This document shows, piece after piece, positions 1-8,769 of a DNA stretch of 49,988 nucleotides. The notes under the pieces were generated by a model, which ran no database searches, was not told the DNA's origin, and saw only the letters and a program-made list of their open reading frames with translations. This DNA is from Fulvimarina sp. (GTDB taxonomy: Bacteria > Pseudomonadota > Alphaproteobacteria > Rhizobiales > Rhizobiaceae). The position numbers and the translations under genes were made by a program. Numbering within the stretch: the stretch's first letter is position 1; every line of letters starts with the position of its first letter. Location: positions 1-49,988 of the forward strand of contig PACL01000064.1 in assembly GCA_002700095.1 (NCBI GenBank), read 5' to 3'.

Positions 1-1292
1 ACGGCCTGCCGCCGGAGTGGAACTGCAGCAAGCTGAAGGACGACGACTACAAGCTCTGCCAGAACCGCTGGTGGAAGTATTCGGTCACCAAGGAACTCTA
101 CCAGACGCGCCGGCAGATGGCGAAGATGAAGGGGCTGCTCTGGGGCGCCTACCATCTCGGCCGCCCCGGCAATCCGCGGGCCCAGGCGGATCATTTCGTC
201 GATTTCGCCGAACCGGCCGATGACGATCTCCTCGCCATCGACATCGAGGACAATTCCGACGAGTGGATGAGCCTGTCCGACGCCGAGATCTTCGCCGACC
301 AGATCAAGATCCGCACCGGCCGCTATCCCGTACTCTACACCAACGGCTCGACCGCCCAATACATCTCCGACAACCGGGCGGACTACCCGCTGCTGTCCCG
401 CCTGCCGCTCTGGTACGCCCGCTATCGCGGCGACATCACCGGCAAGTTTCCCGAGGAGACCTGGCCGTCCTACGCGCTGTGGCAGTTCTCCTCCATGCAC
501 AACTGCAACAAGTCGTCCTGCCCCTACCGGGTGAAGGGCGCCCAGATGGACATCGACGTCAACGTCTCGACCTTCGACACCGCTGGCCTGAAGAAGGCCT
601 GGCCCTTCGACGAGCTGATCGGGACGCCGGGCACCGGCGAAGCCGACGCGCTGATCGCCTCGGTGTCGCAGGAGACACGCAAGGCGGTCGCCGCGGCCAA
701 CGAGATCGGCAAGCGGGCGACGCCCTCGGCGCCGGGCGACACGCTCCTCGCCGCCTATGGCCCGGCCGAACATCACGCCACGATCGATCCCCTCCAGATG
801 CTCACCAACCTCGCCAAGAGCCATGCGGCTGCCGGCAAGGTCGGCGACGGCAGCTCGGCCGAGACGCCCGCCGGAGCCACGTCCGCGACGGCCTCGGTTC
901 AGGCCTCGACGCCGGCGCAGGACGCCGCCGTTGCGATCGCGCCGCACCTGAAGTCGTTCCGGGAGACCATCGCCAAGGCCGCCCGCAGCCTCGACCGGAT
1001 GCTCACCTCGCCGGCCGAGGCCGCGGTCCGGCAACCGGCCCTCTCATCGGCGGAGACCCTGCGCAGGGACGAGCGCGCCGGCCTCGAAAGCTCCCGGGTG
1101 CTGGAGGTGATCGCCACCGCCGAGGCCGAGCGCCGGGCCAATGCCCTGCCGATGCCGGCCCGGGTGCTGTCGCAGCTCGGCGCCGACCGGTCCGAACGCG
1201 GTGACCGCGTGCGGCGTGTGTCGCATGACCATCTGGCCGCGCTCGGCGTCGCCGACCGCCGCATCTTCGGCGCCTTCGAAGCGACCCGCTGA
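1..1292 (+). CDS. GH25-family muramidase-like protein, 5' end cut by the window
   Basis: The frame is open from base 3 to the stop at 1292, so the N-terminus lies outside the window; the first ATG inside (117) is internal. The visible N-terminal 150 or so residues look like the glycoside hydrolase family 25 barrel. The LLAIDIED strand near bases 234-251 carries the DxE pair typical of GH25 catalytic acids, followed by a VLYTNGS strand and a WQFSS strand near base 480. Members hydrolyse the MurNAc-GlcNAc bond of peptidoglycan. The remaining roughly 200 residues are Ala/Ser/Thr-rich, with a possible coiled segment, and match no domain I know. Such a tail may be a linker or an anchoring region. 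The family call is good; the full length, secretion signal and role (autolysin, or lysin of mobile origin) cannot be judged. Confidence 0.75.
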   Translation, partial: GLPPEWNCSKLKDDDYKLCQNRWWKYSVTKELYQTRRQMAKMKGLLWGAYHLGRPGNPRAQADHFVDFAEPADDDLLAIDIEDNSDEWMSLSDAEIFADQIKIRTGRYPVLYTNGSTAQYISDNRADYPLLSRLPLWYARYRGDITGKFPEETWPSYALWQFSSMHNCNKSSCPYRVKGAQMDIDVNVSTFDTAGLKKAWPFDELIGTPGTGEADALIASVSQETRKAVAAANEIGKRATPSAPGDTLLAAYGPAEHHATIDPLQMLTNLAKSHAAAGKVGDGSSAETPAGATSATASVQASTPAQDAAVAIAPHLKSFRETIAKAARSLDRMLTSPAEAAVRQPALSSAETLRRDERAGLESSRVLEVIATAEAERRANALPMPARVLSQLGADRSERGDRVRRVSHDHLAALGVADRRIFGAFEATR

Positions 1293-1409
1293 GACAGCCG
1301 CTCCCCGAGCCTCATTGCTCGCCGCGATCCCGGCGCGCAGGGCCGATCCGGCCGCTCCGAACTGCCGGGCTATGGGCCGCGCAAAGATCAGGGCTTTCCT
1401 TCGCGCCCC

Positions 1410-2396
1410 GTGTCTGCGATCCACCTCTCCATGCAGACCGAGATCCTCGCCCTTTCCGATCCCGAAGCCGAGCCCCGCGCCGAAGACCTCCTGCGCGCCG
1501 GCGGCCTCGTCGCCCTGCCGACGGAGACCGTCTACGGCCTTGCCGGCGACAGCGCTTCGGGCACGGCCGTCGCGGGTATCTTCGCCGCCAAGGGCCGCCC
1601 ACGCTTCAACCCGCTGATCTGTCACGTCGATTCGATCGAGATGGCGCGGCGAACCGGCCTCTTCGACGACGTCGCGGCGGCGCTGGCGGCGACATTCTGG
1701 CCGGGCCCCCTCCCCCTCGTCGTGCCGTTGGCGCCGGACGCGCCGGTCCACCCGCTGGCGACGGCCGGCCTTGCCACCGTGGCGATCCGCCTGCCGCGCG
1801 GCGTCGCGGCACGGCTCGCCGGTCGTCTCGGCCGGCCGATCGTCGCCCCCAGCGCAAACCCTTCCGGCCGCGTCACCGGCACCAGCGCCGAGGCTGTCAT
1901 GCGGGGCCTGTCCGGCCGCATCCCGCTGATCCTTGACGCCGGCCCCTCCCCCGTCGGCGTCGAATCCACCATCGTCAGGCCGGAGGGCGGCCGGCTCGTC
2001 CTGCTCCGCGCCGGCGCGATCTCGCGCGAAGACCTCGCGCAAGCGTCCGGCCTTCCGGTCGTAGTTCCCGACGCCGGCGCCGCGATCAGCGCCCCCGGCG
2101 GTCTCGCCTCCCATTATGCGCCGCGCGGGCGGGTGCGCCTCGACGCCGAGGCGATCGAGCCCGGCGAATTCGTCATCGCCTTCGGCCCCGGGCGGCCGAG
2201 CGGCCTGGAGAACGCCATGGCGATCGTCAATCTCAGCCCGTCCGGCGATCTCGCCGAGGCGGCGGCCAATCTCTTCGCCGCGCTGTCGGCCTTCGATTCG
2301 GAGGACGTCGCGAGGATCGCGGTCGCACCAATCCCCGAGACCGGCCTCGGCGAGGCGATCAACGACCGGCTCCGGCGGGCCGCCGCGCCGCGATAG
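1410..2396 (+). CDS. tsaC: L-threonylcarbamoyladenylate synthase (TsaC/Sua5 type)
   Basis: This enzyme makes threonylcarbamoyl-AMP from threonine, bicarbonate and ATP, the first step of the tRNA t6A37 modification. Numbered from the GTG at 1410 it has 328 residues, the length of the two-domain Sua5 form rather than the short TsaC form. The YrdC domain shows PTETVYGLAGD (38-48), KGRPRFNPL (61-69) and SANPSG (148-153). The C-terminal Sua5 domain begins after the linker motif SHYAPRGRV. An ATG at 1431 (MQTEILAL) is an equally plausible start, and neither has a clear Shine-Dalgarno sequence. The next gene, an FAD dehydrogenase, follows after 85 bp on the same strand; cotranscription is possible. 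Confidence 0.93.
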   Translation: MSAIHLSMQTEILALSDPEAEPRAEDLLRAGGLVALPTETVYGLAGDSASGTAVAGIFAAKGRPRFNPLICHVDSIEMARRTGLFDDVAAALAATFWPGPLPLVVPLAPDAPVHPLATAGLATVAIRLPRGVAARLAGRLGRPIVAPSANPSGRVTGTSAEAVMRGLSGRIPLILDAGPSPVGVESTIVRPEGGRLVLLRAGAISREDLAQASGLPVVVPDAGAAISAPGGLASHYAPRGRVRLDAEAIEPGEFVIAFGPGRPSGLENAMAIVNLSPSGDLAEAAANLFAALSAFDSEDVARIAVAPIPETGLGEAINDRLRRAAAPR

Positions 2397-2481
2397 ACCC
2401 GCCAACGGCCGGCGGACGTCTTCGCCCGCCGCACGGCCGGCACTATGTTCGACTGGACCAGACGCCAGACGGACCATCCCC

Positions 2482-3939
2482 ATGACCGCACAGATCGACC
2501 TGCCGCCCGATCCCGACGACGCGCCGCTCGCGGACGCTCTCAAGCAAAGCTTCGCTGCCATCGTCGGCGAGGCGAACGCCCTGACACAGCCGTCCGACAT
2601 GACGCCCTATCTGACCGAGACGCGGGGGCTGTTCACCGGCAAGGCGGCGATGGTGCTGCGGCCGGGAAGCGTCGAGGAAGTCGCCGCGATCGCCCGGCTC
2701 GCGAGCGAGACCGGGACGCCGCTGGTGCCTCAGGGCGGCAATACCGGCCATGTCGGCGGGCAGTCGCCGCGATCGCCCGGACAGATCCTCCTCTCCCTGT
2801 CGCGGCTGGACACGATCCGCGAGATCGACCCCGTCGGCCGGACGATCACCGTCGATGCCGGCGTGGTGCTGCAGCGGGTGCAGGAGGCGGCGGAGGAGGC
2901 CGGACTGCTGTTTCCCCTCTCCCTCGGCTCGGAAGGCTCCTGCGAGATCGGCGGCAACCTCGCCTCGAATGCCGGCGGAACCGGCGTCCTCGCCTATGGC
3001 AACGCCCGCGAACTCTGCCTCGGCGTCGAAGCGGTGCTGGCTTCGGGGGAGATCCTCCACGGCCTCCGGCGCCTCAAGAAGGACAATCGCGGCTACGACA
3101 TCCGCAACCTGCTCGTCGGCTCGGAAGGAACGCTCGGCATCATCACCGGCGCGGTTCTGAAGCTCGTGCCGCGCCCGGCCGGCCGCGAGGTCGCCTATGC
3201 GGGCGTCGCATCCCCGGAAGATGCGCTCGCACTGCTGCGCATCGCCGAGCGCCGCGGCGGAGCCGGGCTGACCGGATTCGAGTTCATGCCCCGCCTCGCC
3301 CTCGAATTCGTCCTGCGGCACATCGACGGGGCGCGCGATCCGATGCAGGCGCCCCATGCCTGGTACGTGCTGGTCGAGGTCTCCTCCAGCCGCTCGGCCG
3401 AGGATGCGGGCGAGACGATGGAGGCGCTCTTGTCGGAGGCGATGGAAGCCGGCGTCGTCGAGGACGCAGCAATCGCCAAGTCCCTCGGCGAGGCGAAGAC
3501 CTTCTGGCACATGCGCGAATCCATGAGCTGGGCGCAAAAACCCGAGGGCGGATCGATCAAGCACGATGTCGCCGTGCCCGTCGCCTTGGTGCCGGCCTTC
3601 CTGCGCGCCGCCGACGCGGCGGTGCTGGACGCGATCCCCGGCGCGCGGATCTGCTCCTTCGGCCATCTCGGCGACGGCAACGTCCACTACAACATCTCGC
3701 AGCCGGTCGGCGCCGACACCGAGGCCTTCCTGTCGCGCTGGCGCGAGATCAACGAGCGGGTGCACGCCATCGTCGCGGAGATGGACGGCACCTTCTCGGC
3801 CGAGCACGGCATCGGCCTTCTGAAGCGCGACGAACTCGCCCGCACCAAGCCCGCCGCCGAGATGGATCTGATGCGCGCCATCAAACGCGTATTCGATCCG
3901 AACAATATCTTAAACCCCGGCAAGCTTGTTCAGATTTGA
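2482..3939 (+). CDS. FAD-binding 2-hydroxyacid dehydrogenase (GlcD / D-2-hydroxyglutarate dehydrogenase-like)
   Basis: The 485-residue product starts at the ATG at 2482; the longer open frame upstream overlaps tsaC and is not used. It has the PCMH-type FAD-binding domain first (about 50-230), with the FAD loop PQGGNTGHVGG at 83-93, then the FAD-linked oxidase C-terminal domain. The latter carries the CSFGHLGDGNVHYN and FSAEHGIGLLKRDEL segments that contain the metal- and substrate-binding histidines of this family. Relatives oxidise D-lactate, D-2-hydroxyglutarate or glycolate, passing electrons to a flavoprotein or quinone pool. Sequence alone does not fix the substrate. It has no partner GlcE/GlcF gene next door, which argues for the stand-alone D-2-hydroxyglutarate/D-lactate dehydrogenase class. 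Confidence 0.9.
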   Translation: MTAQIDLPPDPDDAPLADALKQSFAAIVGEANALTQPSDMTPYLTETRGLFTGKAAMVLRPGSVEEVAAIARLASETGTPLVPQGGNTGHVGGQSPRSPGQILLSLSRLDTIREIDPVGRTITVDAGVVLQRVQEAAEEAGLLFPLSLGSEGSCEIGGNLASNAGGTGVLAYGNARELCLGVEAVLASGEILHGLRRLKKDNRGYDIRNLLVGSEGTLGIITGAVLKLVPRPAGREVAYAGVASPEDALALLRIAERRGGAGLTGFEFMPRLALEFVLRHIDGARDPMQAPHAWYVLVEVSSSRSAEDAGETMEALLSEAMEAGVVEDAAIAKSLGEAKTFWHMRESMSWAQKPEGGSIKHDVAVPVALVPAFLRAADAAVLDAIPGARICSFGHLGDGNVHYNISQPVGADTEAFLSRWREINERVHAIVAEMDGTFSAEHGIGLLKRDELARTKPAAEMDLMRAIKRVFDPNNILNPGKLVQI

Positions 3940-3969
3940 TTCAAGTTTCTGTTCTGCTAACCCTCGATA

Positions 3970-3997
3970 AAGTCAGGAAGACTTAACTGACTTTCTT
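3970..3997 (+). terminator. Weak hairpin after the FAD dehydrogenase gene
   Basis: AAGTCAG at 3970-3976 is repeated inverted as CTGACTT at 3987-3993, followed by a short T-rich run. The left arm can instead pair with the internal GACTT at 3980-3984, giving two mutually exclusive stems. It sits 30 bp after the stop at 3939. It could be a weak terminator, or a leader element for the following DUF6101 gene. Confidence 0.35.
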
Positions 3998-4118
3998 AGC
4001 GCGGGGGCAAGAGCCGCCATCTATTCTGAACCCATCGAAAGGCCGGGAGCACATCGGCCGACGACACAGGGTTCCGGGCCGCGCCAGCGGCTCTCAGGAT
4101 AGACAGAAGGCGTCCCTC

Positions 4119-4694
4119 ATGACCATCGCGCAGAACGCTCAGACCTCCGCCCGCCCGATCTGGGCCGGCGCTCCGGTGCGGCTCGATCCGCGCAATTGCG
4201 ACCGGCACCAGAGCTTCGTCACCGTCGAGGACGGCGAAGAGGTGACCTATCGCGTCGATCGGCGCGGCGCCGTCATTCGCCGCAAGCTCGAGGCTTGCGG
4301 TCTGCCGATTTCCATCGCACTTCCTCCTCGCGCGTTCCGCGGCGTCGCGGCCCGGGCGATGGAGACGGAGGAGGGCGAGGTGACCGTCACGCTGGAATTG
4401 CATCATCCGGACGGCAAGTGCTCGGTGCCGCTGCTCGTGGCAAGCGACCTGTTCGACGTGGCCGCCGACTGGCGCGGCTGGTCGGAGCTGTTCGGCCTGC
4501 CGATGCTGATGATCGAGGCGGATGGCAGCGTCGTCACCCTTGAGGAGACCGTCGGCCAGGTTCGCTCGGCGCCGCCCGCCGCCCGCCGCGCCGCGCCGCA
4601 CCGTCAGCGTCGCCCGCGCTTCCTCGCCCGCCGCAAGCCCGGCCTCGGCGTCAGGATGATCGTCGAGGGCGAAGAGATCATCGCCCGCCGCTGA
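4119..4694 (+). CDS. DUF6101 family protein
   Basis: This 191-residue protein resembles the Rhizobiales-restricted DUF6101 family. It shares an N-terminal WAGAPVRLDPR block, a VDRRGAVIRRKLEACGLPI strand region, the AFRGVA motif and the SELFGLPMLMIEADG block, and it ends in a basic tail rich in Arg (about 145-191). No signal peptide or membrane segment is visible, so it is probably cytoplasmic. The function of the family is unknown to me. The basic tail could contact nucleic acid or membrane, but that is a guess. The ATG at 4119 follows AGAAGGCG at a suitable distance. A good intrinsic terminator follows at 4799-4836, so it is probably monocistronic. Confidence 0.75.
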   Translation: MTIAQNAQTSARPIWAGAPVRLDPRNCDRHQSFVTVEDGEEVTYRVDRRGAVIRRKLEACGLPISIALPPRAFRGVAARAMETEEGEVTVTLELHHPDGKCSVPLLVASDLFDVAADWRGWSELFGLPMLMIEADGSVVTLEETVGQVRSAPPAARRAAPHRQRRPRFLARRKPGLGVRMIVEGEEIIARR

Positions 4695-4798
4695 CCGTCT
4701 CCGGCGACCGGTCGCAAGGGCCGCTCGAACCATCTGACGCGAAGGATCGTTCCGAATACTTTAATTCTCTTGAACCCATGACACGCGCCCGAAGATCC

Positions 4799-4836
4799 GA
4801 CGCCGTTCTTTCCGCAGGGAGAGGACGGCGTCTTTT
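4799..4836 (+). terminator. Intrinsic terminator after the DUF6101 gene
   Basis: GACGCCGT (4799-4806) and ACGGCGTC (4825-4832) form an 8-bp stem with an 18-nt loop, followed directly by TTTT. It lies about 100 bp after the stop of the DUF6101 gene and before the caspase gene. Confidence 0.6.
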
Positions 4837-4933
4837 CGCCGACGACTGCTTCGAAGTTGTTGCCAATCAGGGGCAAGTCCATTACCCTTACGTGCGTACC
4901 CTATGGGAATGAGCTACTTAGAAGGGTAGTCAC

Positions 4934-6679
4934 GTGGAAAATCAAAGCGGTAGGTTTCATCTGCTCCGCAATTTCGTCGGCTGCCTCTCACAGGCCTGGC
5001 GGTCGCGCCGTCTGGATGATCGTGGCGAGGCGCCGGCGAGGCCCGCCGCCTGCCAGATGCAGGGTGCGATGCCGCGGGCATGCCTCATCGTGTTCGGCGG
5101 GGCTCTCTTCGGCGCGCTTTCGGTGCTGGGGGCGGACGCCGCCCGAGCGGCGACCGAGGAACGACGCGTCGCCCTGGTCGTCGGCAACAGCGCCTACGTC
5201 AACACCGTCGCTCTCGACAACCCGTCGCGGGACGCCCGCGCCATCGCCCTCAAGCTCCAGGGTCTCGGCTTCGAGGTGATCGAGGGATACGACCTCGACA
5301 AGCCGGGAATGGATGCGACCATCCAGGAATTCGCCAAGGCGGTGCGCGGCGCCGACGTCGGCATGTTCTTCTATGCCGGCCACGGCATGCAGGTGAACGG
5401 CAAGAACTATCTGGTGCCGATCGACGCCGCCTTCGAGGATCCCTCGGATCTCGACTTCAAGGCGGTGTCGCTCGACACCGTTACCAAGCAGCTGCGCTAC
5501 GATGTGGCCGTCAGCCTGTTGGTCCTCGACGCCTGCCGTGACAATCCGCTGTCCCGCTCCCTCGCCCGCTCGCTCAAGGGCCTCAGCCGCTCGGCCAACG
5601 TCGCCGACGGGCTCGCCAAGGTCGAGATCGACGGCGACGGAGGCGAAGGCTCGGCGATCATCTACGCCACGAGCCCGGACGAGGTCGCCCTGGACGGCGA
5701 CGGCACGCCCCACTCGCCCTTCACCCAGGCCTTCCTCGACAACATCGAGGCGGAGGACACCGACATTCAGGTGGTCATGTCGCGGGTGACCGGTCAGGTC
5801 CTGCAGTCGACGAAGAACCAGCAGCGTCCCTGGATCAACGCGTCGCTGACCGGCGAGGTCTTCCTGAACCCGAAGGCGACCAGGGTTGCCTCGCTCGAGC
5901 CGACGGTGACGCTCGCGCCTGTGGCGGAACCGGCCGCGGATGCGGTGGCGCGCGGTGCGGACGACGCCGACACGCTGCAGCGCGAGACCGCGCTCTACAA
6001 CATGGCGCGCCAGTCCGGGCAGCGGGCCGACTACGAGGCCTATGTGGAGACCTTCCCGAACGGCCTCTACGTGGCGAATGCACGCAAGCAGATCGAGCGG
6101 CTTCCTGCGGCGCCCGCCAGCGGCGGTCTCGTTGCCAGCCTCGGCAATGTCGCACCCGCCCCGCAGCCGGTGACGGAGAACCTGCAGGCCGGGCTACCGG
6201 CCGCTGGACTTGCCGCCGGCGCCGCGGCGGCGGTCATCTCCGGAGAAGGCACCGAGGCCATCCTCGGCCTCGACCGCGCCCTTCGCAAGGAGGTGCAGCT
6301 CCGGCTCAACCTCGCCGGCTACAATTCCGGCACGCCGGACGGCGCCTTCGGACCCAACACCCGCAATGCCATCATCGCCTGGCAGAGCGCTCGCGGCGTC
6401 CATGTCAGCGGCTATCTCAACCGGCCGCAATACGATCTCCTCGTCAGCCAGACCCAAGCGGCGCTCGCGGCCTACACGCCGCCGGCGCCTCCCAAGGCCC
6501 GGAATGTCGCCCCGCGCCGGGAGACTCGCAGCTATCAGCAGCAGCGGCGCCAACAGGCCAATCCGCGGGTGGTGCGCCGGGTCTCGCCGCGCGGCCGGAG
6601 CAACGGCCCGAGCGCCGGCGAAGCGGCCTTCTTCGGCGGTCTCGTCGGCGGCATCATCGGCGGCGCCATCCGCCGGTAA
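4934..6679 (+). CDS. Exported caspase-family (C14) protein with C-terminal peptidoglycan-binding domain
   Basis: The product is a predicted exported cysteine peptidase of the caspase-like (peptidase C14, p20) clan. Numbered from the GTG at 4934, the p20 fold runs from about 75 to 310. It has the catalytic-type histidine in FFYAGHGM (H150) and cysteine in VLDACRDN (C201), so the dyad is intact. A peptidoglycan-binding type 1 repeat follows near 440-500 (LRLNLAGYNSGTPDGAFG and neighbours), then a Gln/Arg-rich stretch and a Gly-rich hydrophobic end (GGLVGGIIGGAIRR). Start choice is uncertain. GTG 4934 has a strong GAAGGG ribosome site 7 nt upstream, but ATG 5069 (or 5057) places a normal signal peptide (PRACLIVFGGALFGALSVLG) at the N-terminus. 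The substrate is unknown; the wall-binding domain suggests action at the cell envelope. Confidence 0.85.
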   Translation: MENQSGRFHLLRNFVGCLSQAWRSRRLDDRGEAPARPAACQMQGAMPRACLIVFGGALFGALSVLGADAARAATEERRVALVVGNSAYVNTVALDNPSRDARAIALKLQGLGFEVIEGYDLDKPGMDATIQEFAKAVRGADVGMFFYAGHGMQVNGKNYLVPIDAAFEDPSDLDFKAVSLDTVTKQLRYDVAVSLLVLDACRDNPLSRSLARSLKGLSRSANVADGLAKVEIDGDGGEGSAIIYATSPDEVALDGDGTPHSPFTQAFLDNIEAEDTDIQVVMSRVTGQVLQSTKNQQRPWINASLTGEVFLNPKATRVASLEPTVTLAPVAEPAADAVARGADDADTLQRETALYNMARQSGQRADYEAYVETFPNGLYVANARKQIERLPAAPASGGLVASLGNVAPAPQPVTENLQAGLPAAGLAAGAAAAVISGEGTEAILGLDRALRKEVQLRLNLAGYNSGTPDGAFGPNTRNAIIAWQSARGVHVSGYLNRPQYDLLVSQTQAALAAYTPPAPPKARNVAPRRETRSYQQQRRQQANPRVVRRVSPRGRSNGPSAGEAAFFGGLVGGIIGGAIRR

Positions 6680-7012
6680 TTCGCAACGGACCACCGACGG
6701 CGGCTCACAACCGCCGATCGCGCTCCCGTCAAGCGTCGGGACCAGGCACGTTCTGCGGGTGGACGGGGCAGCGGATCCACAGAGGGTCCTGGGGGGACTT
6801 GAAAATCTGTGCGGCACCCGGTGGCGAGTTCGGCAGTGCCGCGCCGTCCCCAACCCTCTCACCGCCGGCCGTCTCATCTCCAGCCGCCTCGCCCCCAGAA
6901 ACTTCGCCGTCAGCGTTCACCGCCAGCTGTTTCCGGCGCCAGCGCTCTGCGACGCCAACCGTTTTCGCCGCTGGCCGTTTTCGACGCCGGCCGTTTTCGA
7001 CGACACACTCCC
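6680..7012. other. Convergent intergenic gap of about 330 bp
   Basis: It separates the caspase gene from the leftward DCC gene. It contains a short GC hairpin at 6698-6716 (CGGCGG/CCGCCG, 7-nt loop, no T run), which may end the caspase transcript, and a 16-bp tandem repeat next to the DCC stop. I see no convincing gene. Confidence 0.6.
6959..7003. repeat. 16-bp tandem repeat, just under three copies
   Basis: The core CCGTTTTCG occurs at 6959, 6975 and 6991, an exact 16-bp period. The units are CCGTTTTCGCCGCTGG, CCGTTTTCGACGCCGG and a partial CCGTTTTCGACG. The array ends 10 bp from the stop codon of the leftward DCC gene, within its 3' untranslated region. Confidence 0.75.
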
Positions 7013-7435
7013 TCACCGATCGACGATGATCCTGCCGGCGAGGCCTGCGGGTGCAAGTTCGCACGTCGCATGCCTGCCGAAGATCCGATAGCGGTGCCTC
7101 GCGATCAGCCGATAGAGCGGATCGCGCAGGGCGGCCGGCAGCGCGAGGGCCATCCGCGTCCAGCCCAAGCCCGGCAGGCGGGAGACGACGGCGATCGCCG
7201 CATCGGACCGGAAGAAGGCGAAACCATCCACCACGACGGCATTGGTATCCGGGTCGGCCGGATCGATCGCCAGCGCCCTCGCCATCGCGTCGCCATAGGG
7301 CGACTGGATCGGTGTGAAGCGGAAGCAGTGGTCGGCGTCACGGGAGGCGACGAAGCGCACCCAGCCGGAGCAGAGAACGCAGACGCCGTCATAGAGGATC
7401 ACGCCGTTGTCCGGCCAAGAGGAAACCTGCTTCAT
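7013..7435 (-). CDS. DCC-family thiol-disulfide oxidoreductase-like protein (DUF393)
   Basis: This 140-residue protein carries the family signature YDGVCVLCSGWVRF with a CxxC pair (C19, C22), and a thioredoxin-like layout through RFTPIQSPYGDAMA. Family members are predicted thiol-disulfide oxidoreductases; no biochemical substrate is established that I know of. It is the last gene of a leftward set of four. Its ATG overlaps the stop of the preceding SDR/DoxX gene in an ATGA arrangement (7432-7435), so translation is probably coupled. A longer open frame continues upstream, but it is antisense-free shadow of the neighbouring gene and is not used. DCC proteins are often found beside DoxX-like proteins, which fits here. 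Confidence 0.88.
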   Translation of the reverse strand: MKQVSSWPDNGVILYDGVCVLCSGWVRFVASRDADHCFRFTPIQSPYGDAMARALAIDPADPDTNAVVVDGFAFFRSDAAIAVVSRLPGLGWTRMALALPAALRDPLYRLIARHRYRIFGRHATCELAPAGLAGRIIVDR

Positions 7436-8769
7436 CGATCCTCCAGGATCGCGAGAGACACCATCATCAGGACGATGGCGGGACCGGTCTTCACCAGGGC
7501 GCCCAGCGGCTCCAGCCACATGTCGGGCGTCAGCACCGCCGCCGTCGCCATGTAGAACAGCGAGACCGCGATGCCGGCGAGAAGCCCCATACGGCACGTC
7601 CGGCGAACCGCGATCAGGCCGCCGACCGCGATGTCCACGAGGCTCGACACGAGCGTGACGGCCCCGGCGAGCGACAGGCCGAAGCCGGCCTCGACGAGGA
7701 TCGCCCGCGCCGCGCCGAAGGAGGCCAGCGCGATCAGGCCGGAGGCGATCCAGAAGATCGCCAGAACCGGAATCATCAGCCCTTTCAGGAGATAGAGCCG
7801 GGCGAACCAGCGCTCCTGCACGTCGCCGCCGAGGGCTGCGACGACCTCGCGGGCGGGCCGCGGCACGATCCCCGTCGCGGCGATCCACGGTTCCGGATCC
7901 GCCGCGATGCCGCGTCGCATCTCGGCAAGGGCGGTCGAGCGGATCGGCGGCCGCCAGCCGAGACGCCCGGCGAGGTCCCCTGCCCGGCATCCGGCGACGA
8001 GCGGGATGTCCGGCAGGCGCCAGCGCCGCGGCGGCCCGCCGAGCCGGCGGACGAAATGACCGACCATCGTGCCGACATCGGTCTCGTTGCGCTCGACGAT
8101 GTCCCAGCCTTCGCCGAAATCGCGGACGCCGGCCTGCCATCGCCCGGCAAGAAATCCGATGGTGCGGGCGATGTCGAAGACGTCGCAGACCCGGAATGGC
8201 CGCTCCGCCAGATCCTTCGGCAGGTCGAAGGGCAACATGGCGATGGCGCGCAACAGGGCGCTGCCGCCGAAGGCCGCCGGCGCGACGACGAAGCCGGGAC
8301 GCAGGATGACGTGGGGCAGGTCCGCCGCCGCAATCAGCCGTTCCGCCGCCCGCTTGCTCCGGCTGAACGCCGTCTCGTCGTGGTCGGCGATCCCCGGCAT
8401 CGAGACCTGCACGAGGAGGCAAGGCTTCGAACTCTGCTTGTGCGCTGCGACGAGCCGTCCGGCAAAGCCCAGATGCACGTCCTCCGCACCCCCGCCCGGC
8501 CCATCCTGCAGGACACCGATGGCGTTGACGAGGACGGCGGCGCCGCTGTCTTCGATGAGATCGCGCAACTCCTCGGCCGGCAAATCGACCACCGCCCGCT
8601 CGAGCGCCGTGCCCGGAAACCGCGCTTTCTGCGCCGGCCCGAACCGCCGTGCTACCGGCATCACCGGATAGCCCCTCTCCTGCAGCCATGCGGCGACGGC
8701 CTCGCCGATCAGCCCGGAGGCGCCAAGAACGAGAATGCGGGTCGGGGCAGGCTCGGCGGTCACGGTCAC
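7432..8769 (-). CDS. NAD(P)-binding SDR/atypical epimerase fused to a DoxX-like membrane domain
   Basis: The 445-residue product starts with a Rossmann domain (ILVLGASGLIGEAVA near 11-25) of the atypical short-chain dehydrogenase/NmrA type, up to about 300. It continues into a C-terminal hydrophobic part with about four membrane segments resembling DoxX-like domains. The start is inferred as the GTG at 8769, because it overlaps the stop of the upstream DUF2269 gene in a GTGA arrangement and places the Rossmann motif near the N-terminus; a second GTG at 8763 is possible. Such two-domain proteins are widespread and unassigned. Coupling with a CxxC (DCC) protein suggests membrane-associated redox work, which is inference. 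Confidence 0.83.
   Translation of the reverse strand: MTVTAEPAPTRILVLGASGLIGEAVAAWLQERGYPVMPVARRFGPAQKARFPGTALERAVVDLPAEELRDLIEDSGAAVLVNAIGVLQDGPGGGAEDVHLGFAGRLVAAHKQSSKPCLLVQVSMPGIADHDETAFSRSKRAAERLIAAADLPHVILRPGFVVAPAAFGGSALLRAIAMLPFDLPKDLAERPFRVCDVFDIARTIGFLAGRWQAGVRDFGEGWDIVERNETDVGTMVGHFVRRLGGPPRRWRLPDIPLVAGCRAGDLAGRLGWRPPIRSTALAEMRRGIAADPEPWIAATGIVPRPAREVVAALGGDVQERWFARLYLLKGLMIPVLAIFWIASGLIALASFGAARAILVEAGFGLSLAGAVTLVSSLVDIAVGGLIAVRRTCRMGLLAGIAVSLFYMATAAVLTPDMWLEPLGALVKTGPAIVLMMVSLAILEDR

Noticed and set aside
1044..2600. A 518-codon minus-strand frame over tsaC
   Set aside because: Antisense to tsaC and the dehydrogenase start; Arg/Gly-rich shadow.
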